Positions 12,068 to 20,507 of a stretch of 21,950 nt of DNA are shown here, one piece after another. Source of the DNA: a virus. The translations under genes and the position numbers were made by a program. How positions within the stretch are numbered: the first letter of the stretch is position 1; each line of letters opens with the position of its first letter. The DNA is taken from positions 1-21,950 of IMG/VR virus record IMGVR_UViG_3300031227_003783, one strand, 5' to 3'. Below the pieces are notes generated by a model. That model was not told where the DNA came from. It worked only from the letters and a program-made list of their open reading frames with translations, and did not search any database.

Positions 12068-12486
12068 GCATGACCGCAATCAAGGCGGCAATCACGGCGA
12101 TCAACGCGGGCATTACTGGAATAGTGCGCGCCTACGATGATCCGCCTAGCAAGATCAACACCGCCGATATGCCTCTGGTCTACATGCAACTGGGGCCGTT
12201 CGACATGAGATACAACGCGGCGGATAGCTCGCGCATGGACTACCACTGGCAACTGATCATCGTGGGCGATCCGGTGAGCCAGAACATCGACCAAGCCTAT
12301 CGCATCGCCAAGCTAGAGCCGTTTGTGGAGCGATTTAGAGACGCATACGCGGCGGCTATCACACTCAGCGGCACCGCCGATCACTCGATGCTCATAGGCG
12401 GCGAGCTAGGCATACTGTTCGACCATGCGGTGCTCATATTCAACCTAGACGTGACCTCGAAAGAGGCCGTGACTGTAGCGGGGTAA
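12064..12486 (+). CDS. probable tail completion / tail terminator protein
   Basis: This 140-residue protein begins at an ATGA overlap with the connector gene; an upstream in-frame ATG at 12055 would add three residues. The sequence alternates a helical start (T-A-I-K-A-A-I-T-A-I-N) with strands (Y-H-W-Q-L-I-I-V-G-D, H-A-V-L-I-F-N-L-D-V) and a helix containing P-F-V-E-R-F-R-D-A. That layout and its place between connector and tail tube are typical of tail terminator proteins. The family assignment is by context and shape only. Confidence 0.6.
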   Translation: MSMTAIKAAITAINAGITGIVRAYDDPPSKINTADMPLVYMQLGPFDMRYNAADSSRMDYHWQLIIVGDPVSQNIDQAYRIAKLEPFVERFRDAYAAAITLSGTADHSMLIGGELGILFDHAVLIFNLDVTSKEAVTVAG

Positions 12487-12489
12487 ACC

Positions 12490-12702
12490 ATGAGAATCAC
12501 ATTGGTTAGAAAGCTAAATACGATGTTCGGGCCGATTGCAGTGGGGGCGGTGCTCTGTGTGCTTGACGCATACGGGGCAAAGTTGGTAGCGAATGGGTAT
12601 GCAGAGGGGGAGCATGTCGAAACAGGGGAAGAACTGGCCGAGGATTCTGGTAGCAATTCCGATGGAGAGGACGGCGACGCCGACACACGAGATTTTCTAT
12701 AG
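12490..12702 (+). CDS. small acidic-tailed hypothetical protein
   Basis: This 70-residue protein follows the previous stop by 3 bases. Residues 1-40 form a compact segment ending A-K-L-V-A-N-G-Y-A-E, a pattern shared by small phage structural-cluster proteins. Residues 41-66 are highly acidic and low complexity. The acidic part is encoded in the stretch overlapping the glycosyltransferase gene (about 90-110 bases), so it may be shaped by that frame. Function unknown. Confidence 0.5.
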   Translation: MRITLVRKLNTMFGPIAVGAVLCVLDAYGAKLVANGYAEGEHVETGEELAEDSGSNSDGEDGDADTRDFL

Positions 12703-13870
12703 CTTTATGCACCTTGCGCAGAGTGGCATGAATCTCATACCGCTGGAATATACGCGCTGCGACATGAGTCACAACTTCGCGGCGGCGCGCATGATGGTTA
12801 TCAACGAGATGCTAGAGCGCCAGGGCAAGCCGGACGAAACATTCACGCATCTGCTATCGTTGGACATTGACCATACACACCCGCCGGACATTGTGCATAG
12901 AATGGCGCAGGATCTAAGGGAGCGCCCCGAGATAGAGGTACTGTCGGGAATGAACGTCCGGCGTTGCGAGCCGTTCGAGCCATGCGCATACATTCAGGAC
13001 GCAGACGGACACTATCAGCAATTGGCAGAGTGGGACGAGGGCATTATGCAGGTAGACCGAGTGGGCGCGGCTAGTCTGTGCATTGCTGCTACAGTTTTTG
13101 AGCGGTTGCGGTCCGAGTATCCGTGGTTTCGATATGAGTACGGAACCGCAGAGGGCGCTCCTGACACCTGGCAGGCGATGAGCAAGAGAACGTATCCGGG
13201 GCCTGACATTTACTGGTCCAAGCTCTGCGAGAAGCATAATATCCCGATTTACGTTGATACGCGGATCACATCGCCACACTTGCGCATTGAGTGGTCAACG
13301 CTTGATACATGGAAACAGTATCAGCAATCGGACAAGTTCCGCTGGGACTATGCGATTTACGAGACGCGCTTGGAAATGTTACAAGAGTATGTGCCCGAGA
13401 TATTCGAGGACGGAAGAGATACGCTCTATATCGGTGCCAACAAGCAGCGCGCACACTATGCGACAGAAATGGGCGCACCTGCTATACGGGACTTGCTAGA
13501 GATAGAGCCGGAAAACTGCGCGCACTATTTGGAAATGGGCATCTTTGATTCTGTGATACAGGGCGACGTGCGCGACTTTGACGGCGATACATATGATACG
13601 ATCTTTTGGTGGCACGGGCCAGAGCATATCAACCCGGACGAACTAGCGCCGACGTTGGCCAACCTAGAGGATCACCTAAACCCAGGCGGCATTATCGTGC
13701 TAGGCGCGCCGTGGGGCGCGACGCCCTATGAGGCCGCAGGGGTTGAGCGACACTATGGCAACCACGTACCAGAGCTATACAAGCAGCTTGGCTATGAATG
13801 CGTGGCAGGAGGTGCGATAAACACATTCAAGTCGGCGCTGATCGCATGGAAACGAAAAGATAAGACGTAG
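12614..13870 (+). CDS. glycosyltransferase-methyltransferase fusion enzyme
   Basis: This protein has 418 residues from the ATG at 12614; an in-frame ATG at 12593 would add seven. Residues 10-225 look like a GT-A glycosyltransferase: R-I-L-V-A-I-P at the start of the nucleotide fold, H-N-F-A-A-A-R near 53, the D-x-D motif L-D-I-D at 83-86, and G-P-D-I-Y-W-S-K-L (196-204). P-I-Y-V-D-T-R-I-T-S-P-H follows, the usual closing His. Residues about 265-415 look like a class I methyltransferase: T-L-Y-I-G-A-N-K near 270, an acidic E-I-E-P near 296, G-D-V-R-D-F near 317, and L-N-P-G-G-I-I-V-L-G (355-364). It could decorate a virion protein or host glycan. It sits between tail completion and tail tube genes. 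Confidence 0.78.
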   Translation: MSKQGKNWPRILVAIPMERTATPTHEIFYSFMHLAQSGMNLIPLEYTRCDMSHNFAAARMMVINEMLERQGKPDETFTHLLSLDIDHTHPPDIVHRMAQDLRERPEIEVLSGMNVRRCEPFEPCAYIQDADGHYQQLAEWDEGIMQVDRVGAASLCIAATVFERLRSEYPWFRYEYGTAEGAPDTWQAMSKRTYPGPDIYWSKLCEKHNIPIYVDTRITSPHLRIEWSTLDTWKQYQQSDKFRWDYAIYETRLEMLQEYVPEIFEDGRDTLYIGANKQRAHYATEMGAPAIRDLLEIEPENCAHYLEMGIFDSVIQGDVRDFDGDTYDTIFWWHGPEHINPDELAPTLANLEDHLNPGGIIVLGAPWGATPYEAAGVERHYGNHVPELYKQLGYECVAGGAINTFKSALIAWKRKDKT

Positions 13871-13884
13871 ACAAGGAGATAGAA

Positions 13885-14877
13885 ATGCCAGGTATTCGCA
13901 CACTTCGCAAGATTCAGATGGGCAAAGAAACCACAGCCGGAACCGCTGTAGCGGCCACGGTGATTTATCGTGGGCAAGGACTACTCAATGATGATCGGGT
14001 TATCACGCCAGTGGAAGAGGACATCGGCCAGATGGTCGACTATCCGCGCGCTTACATCCCCAAGCTAGATGCGTCAGTCGTGTTTGACAGTTCGCCGGCG
14101 ACATTCGAGCAGCTTGGCTATTGGCTGGCCGCTGGCATCGAGGGTGTAGCAGGTTCACAAGACGGGTCAGGCAGCGGCTATATCTACCAGCACGATCTAG
14201 CCAACTCGGCGGCGCAAACGCCCTACTATTGGACAATCGAGGGCGGCGACAACCAGCGCGAAGATGAAATGGAATACTCTTTCGTCGAATCGTTCACAAT
14301 GAACGGGGCGGCTGATGAGGCTGTGATGGTCTCGGGCACATGGCGCGGGCGCCAAGCCACCGACGCTGCGTTTACCACGGGACTCACACCGGAGACGGTC
14401 GAAGAGATTTTGCAGAACAAGGGCAAGCTCTACATCGACGCCGCAGGCGGCACCATTGGTACCACACAAAAGACGGCGACATGGCTGGGCTGGACGCTCA
14501 ACGTCGTGACTGGATTCCAAGGCATCCCTGCCGGCGATGGCAACTTGTACTTTTCATCGACCAAGCAGGTCAAGCCGGAGGTCACGGGCGAGCTAATCCT
14601 AGAGCACGACGCAACCGGAGAGGCAGAGATCACCGCCGCACGCGCCAAGACGGGCCGCCTCATTCGTATGCAGTGGGAAGGCTCGGCGTTTACAACTGCC
14701 GGTACGACCTACACGTACAAGACGCTTCAGATCAATATGGCCGTCCAGTATACCGACGTGCCGACTATGGGCGAGGACGAAGGTAACGATACAATCACGC
14801 TGCCTTTCCGCATCGTAGATAGCGACTCGACACAGCTACAGTTTATCAACGTGCCCGCACTTACGGCGCTCGTATAA
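13885..14877 (+). CDS. major tail tube protein
   Basis: This 330-residue protein has AAGGAG before its ATG. The opening T-L-R-K-I-Q-M-G-K-E-T-T-A-G-T-A is typical of long-tailed phage tail tube proteins of the phage_tube type. The remainder is beta-rich with many Thr and Gly residues (W-T-I-E-G-G-D-N, G-T-W-R-G-R-Q-A-T-D). It lies before two chaperone-like genes and the tape measure, the standard order. No sheath gene lies next to it, in favour of a flexible non-contractile tail. Confidence 0.82.
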   Translation: MPGIRTLRKIQMGKETTAGTAVAATVIYRGQGLLNDDRVITPVEEDIGQMVDYPRAYIPKLDASVVFDSSPATFEQLGYWLAAGIEGVAGSQDGSGSGYIYQHDLANSAAQTPYYWTIEGGDNQREDEMEYSFVESFTMNGAADEAVMVSGTWRGRQATDAAFTTGLTPETVEEILQNKGKLYIDAAGGTIGTTQKTATWLGWTLNVVTGFQGIPAGDGNLYFSSTKQVKPEVTGELILEHDATGEAEITAARAKTGRLIRMQWEGSAFTTAGTTYTYKTLQINMAVQYTDVPTMGEDEGNDTITLPFRIVDSDSTQLQFINVPALTALV

Positions 14878-14892
14878 CCGACAGGGGGAGAT

Positions 14893-15279
14893 ATGAAAGG
14901 ATTCAAGACAGAGCCAATCCGTATCGCAGACGAAGAGACTGGCGAATGGATAGCCATCAAGAGCAAGTTCTCTCGTGGCGACACCGACTGGATTCGTGAC
15001 CAGTATATCGCGCTAGACATTTCAGAAAAAGACGACGGCGAGAGCAAGGGCGCTGCTCGCATCAAGACGCTGGGCCATGCAACGCTGTTGTTGCAACGCG
15101 CGATTGTGGACTGGCACCTGCTCGCTGAGGACGGGGTAACATCCGTGCCCTTTGACAAGAAGCTGATCGACGAATTGCCAGAGGATTCGTCGCTGGTAGA
15201 CCGTGTCCTTGAAAAGATCGCCGACCTAAACCCTACGCGCTTGACAAAGAATACTACAAAAGGAGAGGCCGAAAGCTAA
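14893..15279 (+). CDS. tail assembly chaperone, upstream part (gpG-like)
   Basis: This 128-residue protein lies between tail tube and tape measure, where tail assembly chaperones are encoded. The N-terminal strands (I-R-I-A-D-E-E-T-G-E-W-I-A-I-K-S) are followed by helices (R-I-K-T-L-G-H-A-T-L-L-L-Q-R-A-I-V-D-W). The end is L-N-P-T-R-L-T-K-N. These proteins coat the tape measure during tail assembly and are not part of the virion. The ATG follows GGGGGAG. A fusion with the next frame by -1 frameshifting is possible. Confidence 0.65.
   Translation: MKGFKTEPIRIADEETGEWIAIKSKFSRGDTDWIRDQYIALDISEKDDGESKGAARIKTLGHATLLLQRAIVDWHLLAEDGVTSVPFDKKLIDELPEDSSLVDRVLEKIADLNPTRLTKNTTKGEAES
15213..15279 (+). 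other. possible -1 frameshift window between the chaperone frames
   Basis: The second chaperone frame is -1 relative to the first and stays open upstream from 15213 to its own ATG at 15294, so the two overlap by 67 bases. The region includes ACA AAA GGA (15256-15264), where P-site AAA can re-pair in -1, followed by an internal SD-like AGGAGAGG. No classic X-XXY-YYZ heptamer is present, which lowers confidence. Confidence 0.25.
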
Positions 15280-15293
15280 GAACGGGCTATGAA

Positions 15294-15485
15294 ATGTTTT
15301 ACAAGCGCAAACGGCAATCGCCACCTCAGAGCGACTATGGCCCAGCGATTGGGCTAATGGAGCGATTCGGTTGGTCATGGTCTGAGGCGGCGGACTTTTA
15401 CCAGAACGCGCCAGTTGAGATGTACGACGAGATGCTTATCCGGCACGAAAAGCAGAACCTAGCGAGGGCTAATGGCGACGGGTAG
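15294..15485 (+). CDS. tail assembly chaperone, downstream part (gpT-like)
   Basis: This 63-codon frame has F-G-W-S-W-S-E-A-A-D-F-Y-Q-N-A-P, like the short second chaperone segment (gpT) of many siphoviruses, which often includes a Trp-rich helix and an M-Y-D-E-M-like end. Its ATG at 15294 has only a weak GGG upstream, so it may be expressed mainly by frameshifting from the preceding gene. The frame upstream reads through L-D-K-E-Y-Y-K-R-R-G-R-K. It overlaps the tape measure start by 14 bases. Confidence 0.6.
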   Translation: MFYKRKRQSPPQSDYGPAIGLMERFGWSWSEAADFYQNAPVEMYDEMLIRHEKQNLARANGDG

Positions 15486-18400
15486 AGAAAAAGCACTCGA
15501 CCTGATCATGCGGTTCAAGGATCAGGCGAGCGCACAAATTGAGACCATCAACGATAGCCTAGACGAAACGGCGGAAAGCGCCGAACGTGCGCAGTCGCCT
15601 ATGAGCGGCTTGGGCATGGTCCTCAAGGCGGCGGCGGCCTCTGCTATCTTATGGAAGGCCGCCGGGATTGCTAAAGAGCTGGTCATGGTTGGCGCGCAAG
15701 CTCAACGCACAGCCGCCACCTTTGACACGTTGATCGGCGGTGACGCAACAGACGCTCTCAAAGACTTGAGAGCCGCAACGCGCGGCACCGTGTCTGACAT
15801 GGAGCTGATGGCGGCAACGTCTCAGCTACTTGTCATGGGCATTGCTGAAACGAAAACAGAAGCTGTCGAAATGACCGAAGTCGCGTCTCAATTGGCAATG
15901 GCTATGGGGCGCGATGTGACCACGGCTATGAACGATTGGGCCATGATGATGGCCAACCAGTCTATCCCTAGATTAGACACATTTGGTATCTCAAGCGGCA
16001 AGGTCCGAGTGCGTATCATCGAATTGATGGAGGCGACAAAGGGCCTGACGCGCGAGCAGGCATTCTCGCAGGCCGTTATGGAAGAGGCCGCAGGCGCACT
16101 AGAGAGAGTTGGCGCGCAGGGCGAGGACACGTTAGGCACGCTTGACCGGCTCAAGTCTAGTCTCGATAATCTCAAGACTTCTTTTTCCCAGACACTGGTG
16201 GAAGGACTAGATACAGACGGAACACTAGGCTGGGTCACCAATACAATAAATGGGCTGACCACACTGATGGGCGAGTTGCGACAAGGCCGCCCTGTGTTAG
16301 CCGCGTTTTCCGAAGAGCTACAGAGACAGCGCGAGGCGGGAGAGCTAACGTGGTGGCAGCTCGAAAAACTCAAGGCAGAGGTCACAACGCTGTCGCGCCA
16401 ATTCGAGAATGGCAAGATAAGCGCAACCGAGCTAAACACTGCCCTGCGGGAACTCGACGAAAGCGCATTCGCCGCCGCAAGCGGTCAAGACGCGCTCGCC
16501 GCAAGCATCTCTACGACAGCCGAGACTATGCGCGTCGAGATGGAATCAAGCGGTGCTATGGTTCAGGCCATGGTCGATACTTCGTCTAAGGGGTATCGCG
16601 CCTTGCGACTTGACGTAGAAAACAGCCTGGGCGGAATCTCAGACATTATACGCAACACATCTCGCATGAATACCGACTTTGTTGCTACGGGTCTGGCCGA
16701 AATGGCGGGGGTAGTATCAGATCACCTACAGAATCTTGAGAGCTTGTACCAAGAACACTACGACAGCGAGCTAGACGCTCAATTCCAATTCGAGCTAGAT
16801 CGTATCGAGGCGCAGTCAGAATATCAAGCCGAATCTCAGGCGCTAATCGACGCGGGGCGCATAGAGGAGGCCCAATTACTCGCGACCAAATACGAGCAAG
16901 AAGTGGCGCAATCCGACGCTGCGTATTCTCAGCAACAGGGCATGTTAGACCTCAATTTGACCAAGCAGCGCATCCAGCAACAGCGGGCATACATCCAAAG
17001 TCTAGCCGATCAAAAAGACGACATGATCCGGTCGGGCATGTTGCTAATCGACGAATACAATCAGAGGCACGACATCACAGTCACGGGCGAAGAGCTGATT
17101 ACCCAGATGGAGTTGGCTGGCGCAAGTCAGAGGCTAATGAACGAAGTTAGCTATGGCATGAAAAAGGCCGAGATTGACCGCCAGATTGCGGAAGGGTCCA
17201 TTACCTCTACCGCAGGCATGATCAATGCCATTAATGCTATGTTCGCAGAACAGGAAGGCGACGCATCCGCGCACTTGTCCGCGCTAAATAACGAATACAA
17301 GACTCAGATGAACGCACTCAAAGAACAAATGGCGGGCGCAGGCGCCGCCGCCTTTACCGGCCTCGGCGAATCAATGGCCATCGGCGCTAAAGGTGCTAGT
17401 GAATCAGCGACGCGGGCGCTGGCCGACGTTGCGCGCGATATTGACACGGCTATCGAGGCCATGATCAATAGCGTTGGCAATCTAGCCGAGTTTGCCTTGC
17501 CCCCTGGCTGGCGCCGTGGATTCGCCAAGTTGGGCAAGGTATTCCGCGAGGGCGTCAAGCAGGTGTACTCATGGCTAGACGGTGACGCCAAGAGCAAGCT
17601 AGAATCAATCAAGAAGTATCTCCAGCCGTTGCGAGATTTGTTTGACATGCTCAATATGGACCTTGCCAACGTGGCGCCAGCGAAAGGCGCGTTTGCTGAC
17701 AATCTCGACCGCTATCTGAATCAGCTAAAAGGCACAACGGGCAGGCTGTTCGACTGGATAGCCGAAATCAGCGACGAAGCAAAAGAGGCGCTACCAGAGG
17801 CCGCCGAGATTGCCGGTGCTATCTCGGGTTTGTTCCAATTGATCGGCGTCGATCTATCCAAATCCGTACCTGCTATGGGCAACTATGCCCAGCGGGTCGA
17901 TTTGTATATCGGTCAACTAAAGGGCACGACGGGGCGCCTCTTTGATTGGATGATGGACATTGGCGACGAAGCGCGTCTTGCGTTACCAGAGGCCGCGGCC
18001 CTAGCGCAATCCGTCAAAGATTTGTTTGTTCTTATCGGGACTGATCTGTCCAAAGTCGTGCCCGAGCCTGGCGCCTTTGCCTTGCGGGTCGATCTTTATC
18101 TGGCTCAGTTGCAAGGAACATCAGGGCGCATATTCGACTGGATGCAAGCCATCCCTCGCAACGTGCGCAAATCTGTCGCCAAGGCCGCCGAGTTGGCAAA
18201 GTCGGTCAAGGATTTGTTCAGCCTCATTGGCCCAGACCTGGCCAAGATCGTACCAGCCGAGGGTGCTTTTGCGGTTCGCTTGGAGCGTTACATCTTGCAA
18301 CTAAAGGGCGTCTCGGGCAGGCTGTTCAATTGGATGCAAGAGATAGACGAAGAAACGCGCGCCGACGTAGAGGCCGCTGGCGAAACCGCTGGGCACATCA

Positions 18401-19206
18401 AGGAGCTTTTCGACCTGCTAGGACCAGACCTGTCCGAGTTGGTGCCTGATCTGTCGGGCCTCTTTGCCGGACGCATAACAAAGTACATCGCACAACTCAA
18501 GATGTTGGCCGTTGAATTGGCCAAGATGATAGACGGGCTTGATGATGAGATAAAAGAGATGTTGCCAGAGGCGGGTGTTTTGGCGGGGCATATTAGCAGC
18601 CTCTTCAAAATGCTGGGCGTTGACCTAACCAAAGTCGTGCCACCTGTCGGCGGGGCTATCGCGTTCGCCAACAAGACAAAGCAATACATGCTGGCGCTCG
18701 AAATGGCGCTAGTTGGCAGCAAGGGCAATGAGGGCGTGATGGACATCATCGGCAGAATGCAGGAACGGTGGGGCGACGCAATCGAGGCGGCTAAAGGCAC
18801 GCTTGAGAACATCGCGGCTATGTGGGAAAGCATCGGCTCCGTGGCGTCTCAAATCAGCTCTATCGTTGACGCGGGCGGCATTGACGTGCAATCCGCACAG
18901 GCGATTATGGCCATGATTGCCGAGCTTACAATTGCACATCCGGGCTCAACGGCTACCACTGTCTCGGACATTGCGGGCGCTGGTCCTATCAATGATCCGC
19001 GCGAGCAGACATTCGCCAACGCCATGCAGATGCTGGCCAGCAGCGTGCCGCCTCTGACAGATGCGATTATGTCGTTTGTAAACGACGGCATCAGAATCAC
19101 GCTATCTGTTGACGTGAACGGTCAAGACGCTGGCGATCTATCGGCGCGAGTCGCCGCCCATGAGCGATCATCTATTGACATGCACGTCGCGGCACAAGGG
19201 ATATAA
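15472..19206 (+). CDS. tape measure protein
   Basis: This 1244-residue protein is the largest in the window. It has a long helical N-terminus (A-L-D-L-I-M-R-F-K-D-Q-A-S-A-Q-I) and a hydrophobic segment near 45-70. A TMP core with S-K-G-Y-R-A-L and Met-rich helices follows, then coiled-coil regions (about 420-560) and a C-terminal half with tandem 64-residue repeats (about 752-1075). At about 1.5 angstroms per residue the tail would be roughly 185 nm, if the usual proportionality holds. It sets tail length and leaves the tail ahead of DNA. The start ATG at 15472 overlaps the previous stop. Confidence 0.93.
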   Translation: MATGREKALDLIMRFKDQASAQIETINDSLDETAESAERAQSPMSGLGMVLKAAAASAILWKAAGIAKELVMVGAQAQRTAATFDTLIGGDATDALKDLRAATRGTVSDMELMAATSQLLVMGIAETKTEAVEMTEVASQLAMAMGRDVTTAMNDWAMMMANQSIPRLDTFGISSGKVRVRIIELMEATKGLTREQAFSQAVMEEAAGALERVGAQGEDTLGTLDRLKSSLDNLKTSFSQTLVEGLDTDGTLGWVTNTINGLTTLMGELRQGRPVLAAFSEELQRQREAGELTWWQLEKLKAEVTTLSRQFENGKISATELNTALRELDESAFAAASGQDALAASISTTAETMRVEMESSGAMVQAMVDTSSKGYRALRLDVENSLGGISDIIRNTSRMNTDFVATGLAEMAGVVSDHLQNLESLYQEHYDSELDAQFQFELDRIEAQSEYQAESQALIDAGRIEEAQLLATKYEQEVAQSDAAYSQQQGMLDLNLTKQRIQQQRAYIQSLADQKDDMIRSGMLLIDEYNQRHDITVTGEELITQMELAGASQRLMNEVSYGMKKAEIDRQIAEGSITSTAGMINAINAMFAEQEGDASAHLSALNNEYKTQMNALKEQMAGAGAAAFTGLGESMAIGAKGASESATRALADVARDIDTAIEAMINSVGNLAEFALPPGWRRGFAKLGKVFREGVKQVYSWLDGDAKSKLESIKKYLQPLRDLFDMLNMDLANVAPAKGAFADNLDRYLNQLKGTTGRLFDWIAEISDEAKEALPEAAEIAGAISGLFQLIGVDLSKSVPAMGNYAQRVDLYIGQLKGTTGRLFDWMMDIGDEARLALPEAAALAQSVKDLFVLIGTDLSKVVPEPGAFALRVDLYLAQLQGTSGRIFDWMQAIPRNVRKSVAKAAELAKSVKDLFSLIGPDLAKIVPAEGAFAVRLERYILQLKGVSGRLFNWMQEIDEETRADVEAAGETAGHIKELFDLLGPDLSELVPDLSGLFAGRITKYIAQLKMLAVELAKMIDGLDDEIKEMLPEAGVLAGHISSLFKMLGVDLTKVVPPVGGAIAFANKTKQYMLALEMALVGSKGNEGVMDIIGRMQERWGDAIEAAKGTLENIAAMWESIGSVASQISSIVDAGGIDVQSAQAIMAMIAELTIAHPGSTATTVSDIAGAGPINDPREQTFANAMQMLASSVPPLTDAIMSFVNDGIRITLSVDVNGQDAGDLSARVAAHERSSIDMHVAAQGI
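17725..18690 (+). repeat. tandem 64-codon repeats in the tape measure gene
   Basis: Units start at 17725, 17917, 18109, 18301 and 18496: three steps of 192 bases and one of 195. Each unit reads L-K-G-T-T-G-R-L-F-D-W, a helix with P-E-A-A-x-x-A, then x-L-F-x-L-I-G-x-D-L-S-K-x-V-P, and ends Y-x-x-Q. A partial unit precedes the first (from about 17620). The DNA copies are diverged at synonymous sites, so these are old duplications, not recent expansion. They probably lengthen the tail in fixed steps of about 10 nm. Confidence 0.85.
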
Positions 19207-20507
19207 TGGCTAACTCATACTACTACACAGACGGGGACGGGAATAGCCACACGCTCTACATCGCAGGCACCAGCACGACAGTGGCCGCTATTCGTGATAC
19301 TGAGCGTGGAGACGATAACCCTATCCCAAAGCACACACTGGAGCGCACGGGCAACCCAGACGCGACGGTCTATCGGTTTACGACCTTTCAGCCTCGCGAG
19401 TATTCGGCTCAGTTCCTATTGTATACCAGTTCGTCGGCCAACTTGGAAACAGCGGTCGGCAATTGGAATCAGTGGCACAATCCCATGCTGGGGGAGGGCG
19501 AGCTAAAGCGCATCACGGCGGGCGGGAATACGAGGGTGCTAGACTGCATTCCTGACATACCATCATGGGCAAAAGATGGGCCATTTAACAGGTTCGTGAC
19601 GCAGATATACCGCGCGGCTAACCCCTGGTGGCGCTCCGAGTCACAGACAACAGCAGATGACGCATTCGGGGCCGCTATCACTGTGGCGAACTCTGGATTT
19701 GAGGTGGGCGGTACGGGCGGCGACTTTAACGGCGGGGCAGAACTTGACGACGGAACCAGCGACGACTTTACGAGCTGGACAGAGACAAACGACGACGGCG
19801 CGGGCAACAAAACGGAGGCCACCGCCACGGTGCAGGCGGGATCTGCTGCTGCAAAGCTAACATGGACCAACGGGCTTGCTCAGGTGGCACAGGCCATTGT
19901 ATCAATCCCTGCCGAAATCTGGCACCTATCATTTTATAGCCAGGGCGACGCGAGCGTGGCCGGAAGATTCAGGGTATATGACAATACAAACGCCGCTAAT
20001 ATCGTGGCGACCAAAGAGACGGGCGTAACCGCTGCGGCCTACGCCGAGGTTACTGAGGACTTTACGATACCAACTGCTTGCGTAGAGACAGAGCTGCGCT
20101 TTCTAAACCCGTCTAGTGCAGGCGTTGGATACTTTGACGTTGTGACCATCACGCGCACAACCGTACAGATCGCAGTCGCCAACGCCGGGACTATTCCGAC
20201 GTGGCCGGTTATCACAATCACGGGCGTTGTAGATACACCAAAGTTCACGAATGAGGACGGCGATTATATCTCGACAGACGCCGTATCAGTCAATGCAGAT
20301 GATACAATCGTTATTGACCATCGCCCAGGCCATCAGGGGATATTCTCATACGTCCATGGCGTGGGTACGGGCACACCAGAGGCGCGCACCGATGGCTCCA
20401 CATTCTTTACGCTGCCTGTTGGCACAAGCTACGTCGCATGTACCAGAGACTCTGGTGGTGCCGATATTGAGATAGCCTGGTACAGCTACTTTGGGAGTTT
20501 GTCATAA
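19206..20507 (+). CDS. distal tail protein (Dit-like) with carbohydrate-binding-like insert
   Basis: This 433-residue protein starts in a TAATG overlap after the tape measure, where Dit is expected. The N-terminal 145 residues have the Dit-like pattern (F-T-T-F-Q-P-R-E-Y-S-A-Q-F-L-L-Y). From about 158 to 315 there is an inserted beta-rich region opening N-S-G-F-E-V-G-G and including F-T-S-W-T-E-T and G-S-A-A-A-K-L-T-W. It ends Y-F-D-V-V-T-I-T-R, the form of a CBM4/9-type jelly roll. The last 115 residues return to a tail-protein pattern (T-I-P-T-W-P-V-I-T-I-T-G). Evolved Dits with such inserts bind host glycans. Confidence 0.75.
   Translation: MANSYYYTDGDGNSHTLYIAGTSTTVAAIRDTERGDDNPIPKHTLERTGNPDATVYRFTTFQPREYSAQFLLYTSSSANLETAVGNWNQWHNPMLGEGELKRITAGGNTRVLDCIPDIPSWAKDGPFNRFVTQIYRAANPWWRSESQTTADDAFGAAITVANSGFEVGGTGGDFNGGAELDDGTSDDFTSWTETNDDGAGNKTEATATVQAGSAAAKLTWTNGLAQVAQAIVSIPAEIWHLSFYSQGDASVAGRFRVYDNTNAANIVATKETGVTAAAYAEVTEDFTIPTACVETELRFLNPSSAGVGYFDVVTITRTTVQIAVANAGTIPTWPVITITGVVDTPKFTNEDGDYISTDAVSVNADDTIVIDHRPGHQGIFSYVHGVGTGTPEARTDGSTFFTLPVGTSYVACTRDSGGADIEIAWYSYFGSLS

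Noticed and set aside
15888-16439. 183-codon antisense frame in the tape measure gene
   Set aside because: Ser-rich shadow of a helical sense protein, with no start signals.
18288-18833. 181-codon antisense frame in the tape measure repeats
   Set aside because: Mirrors the repeated sense sequence; no independent signals.
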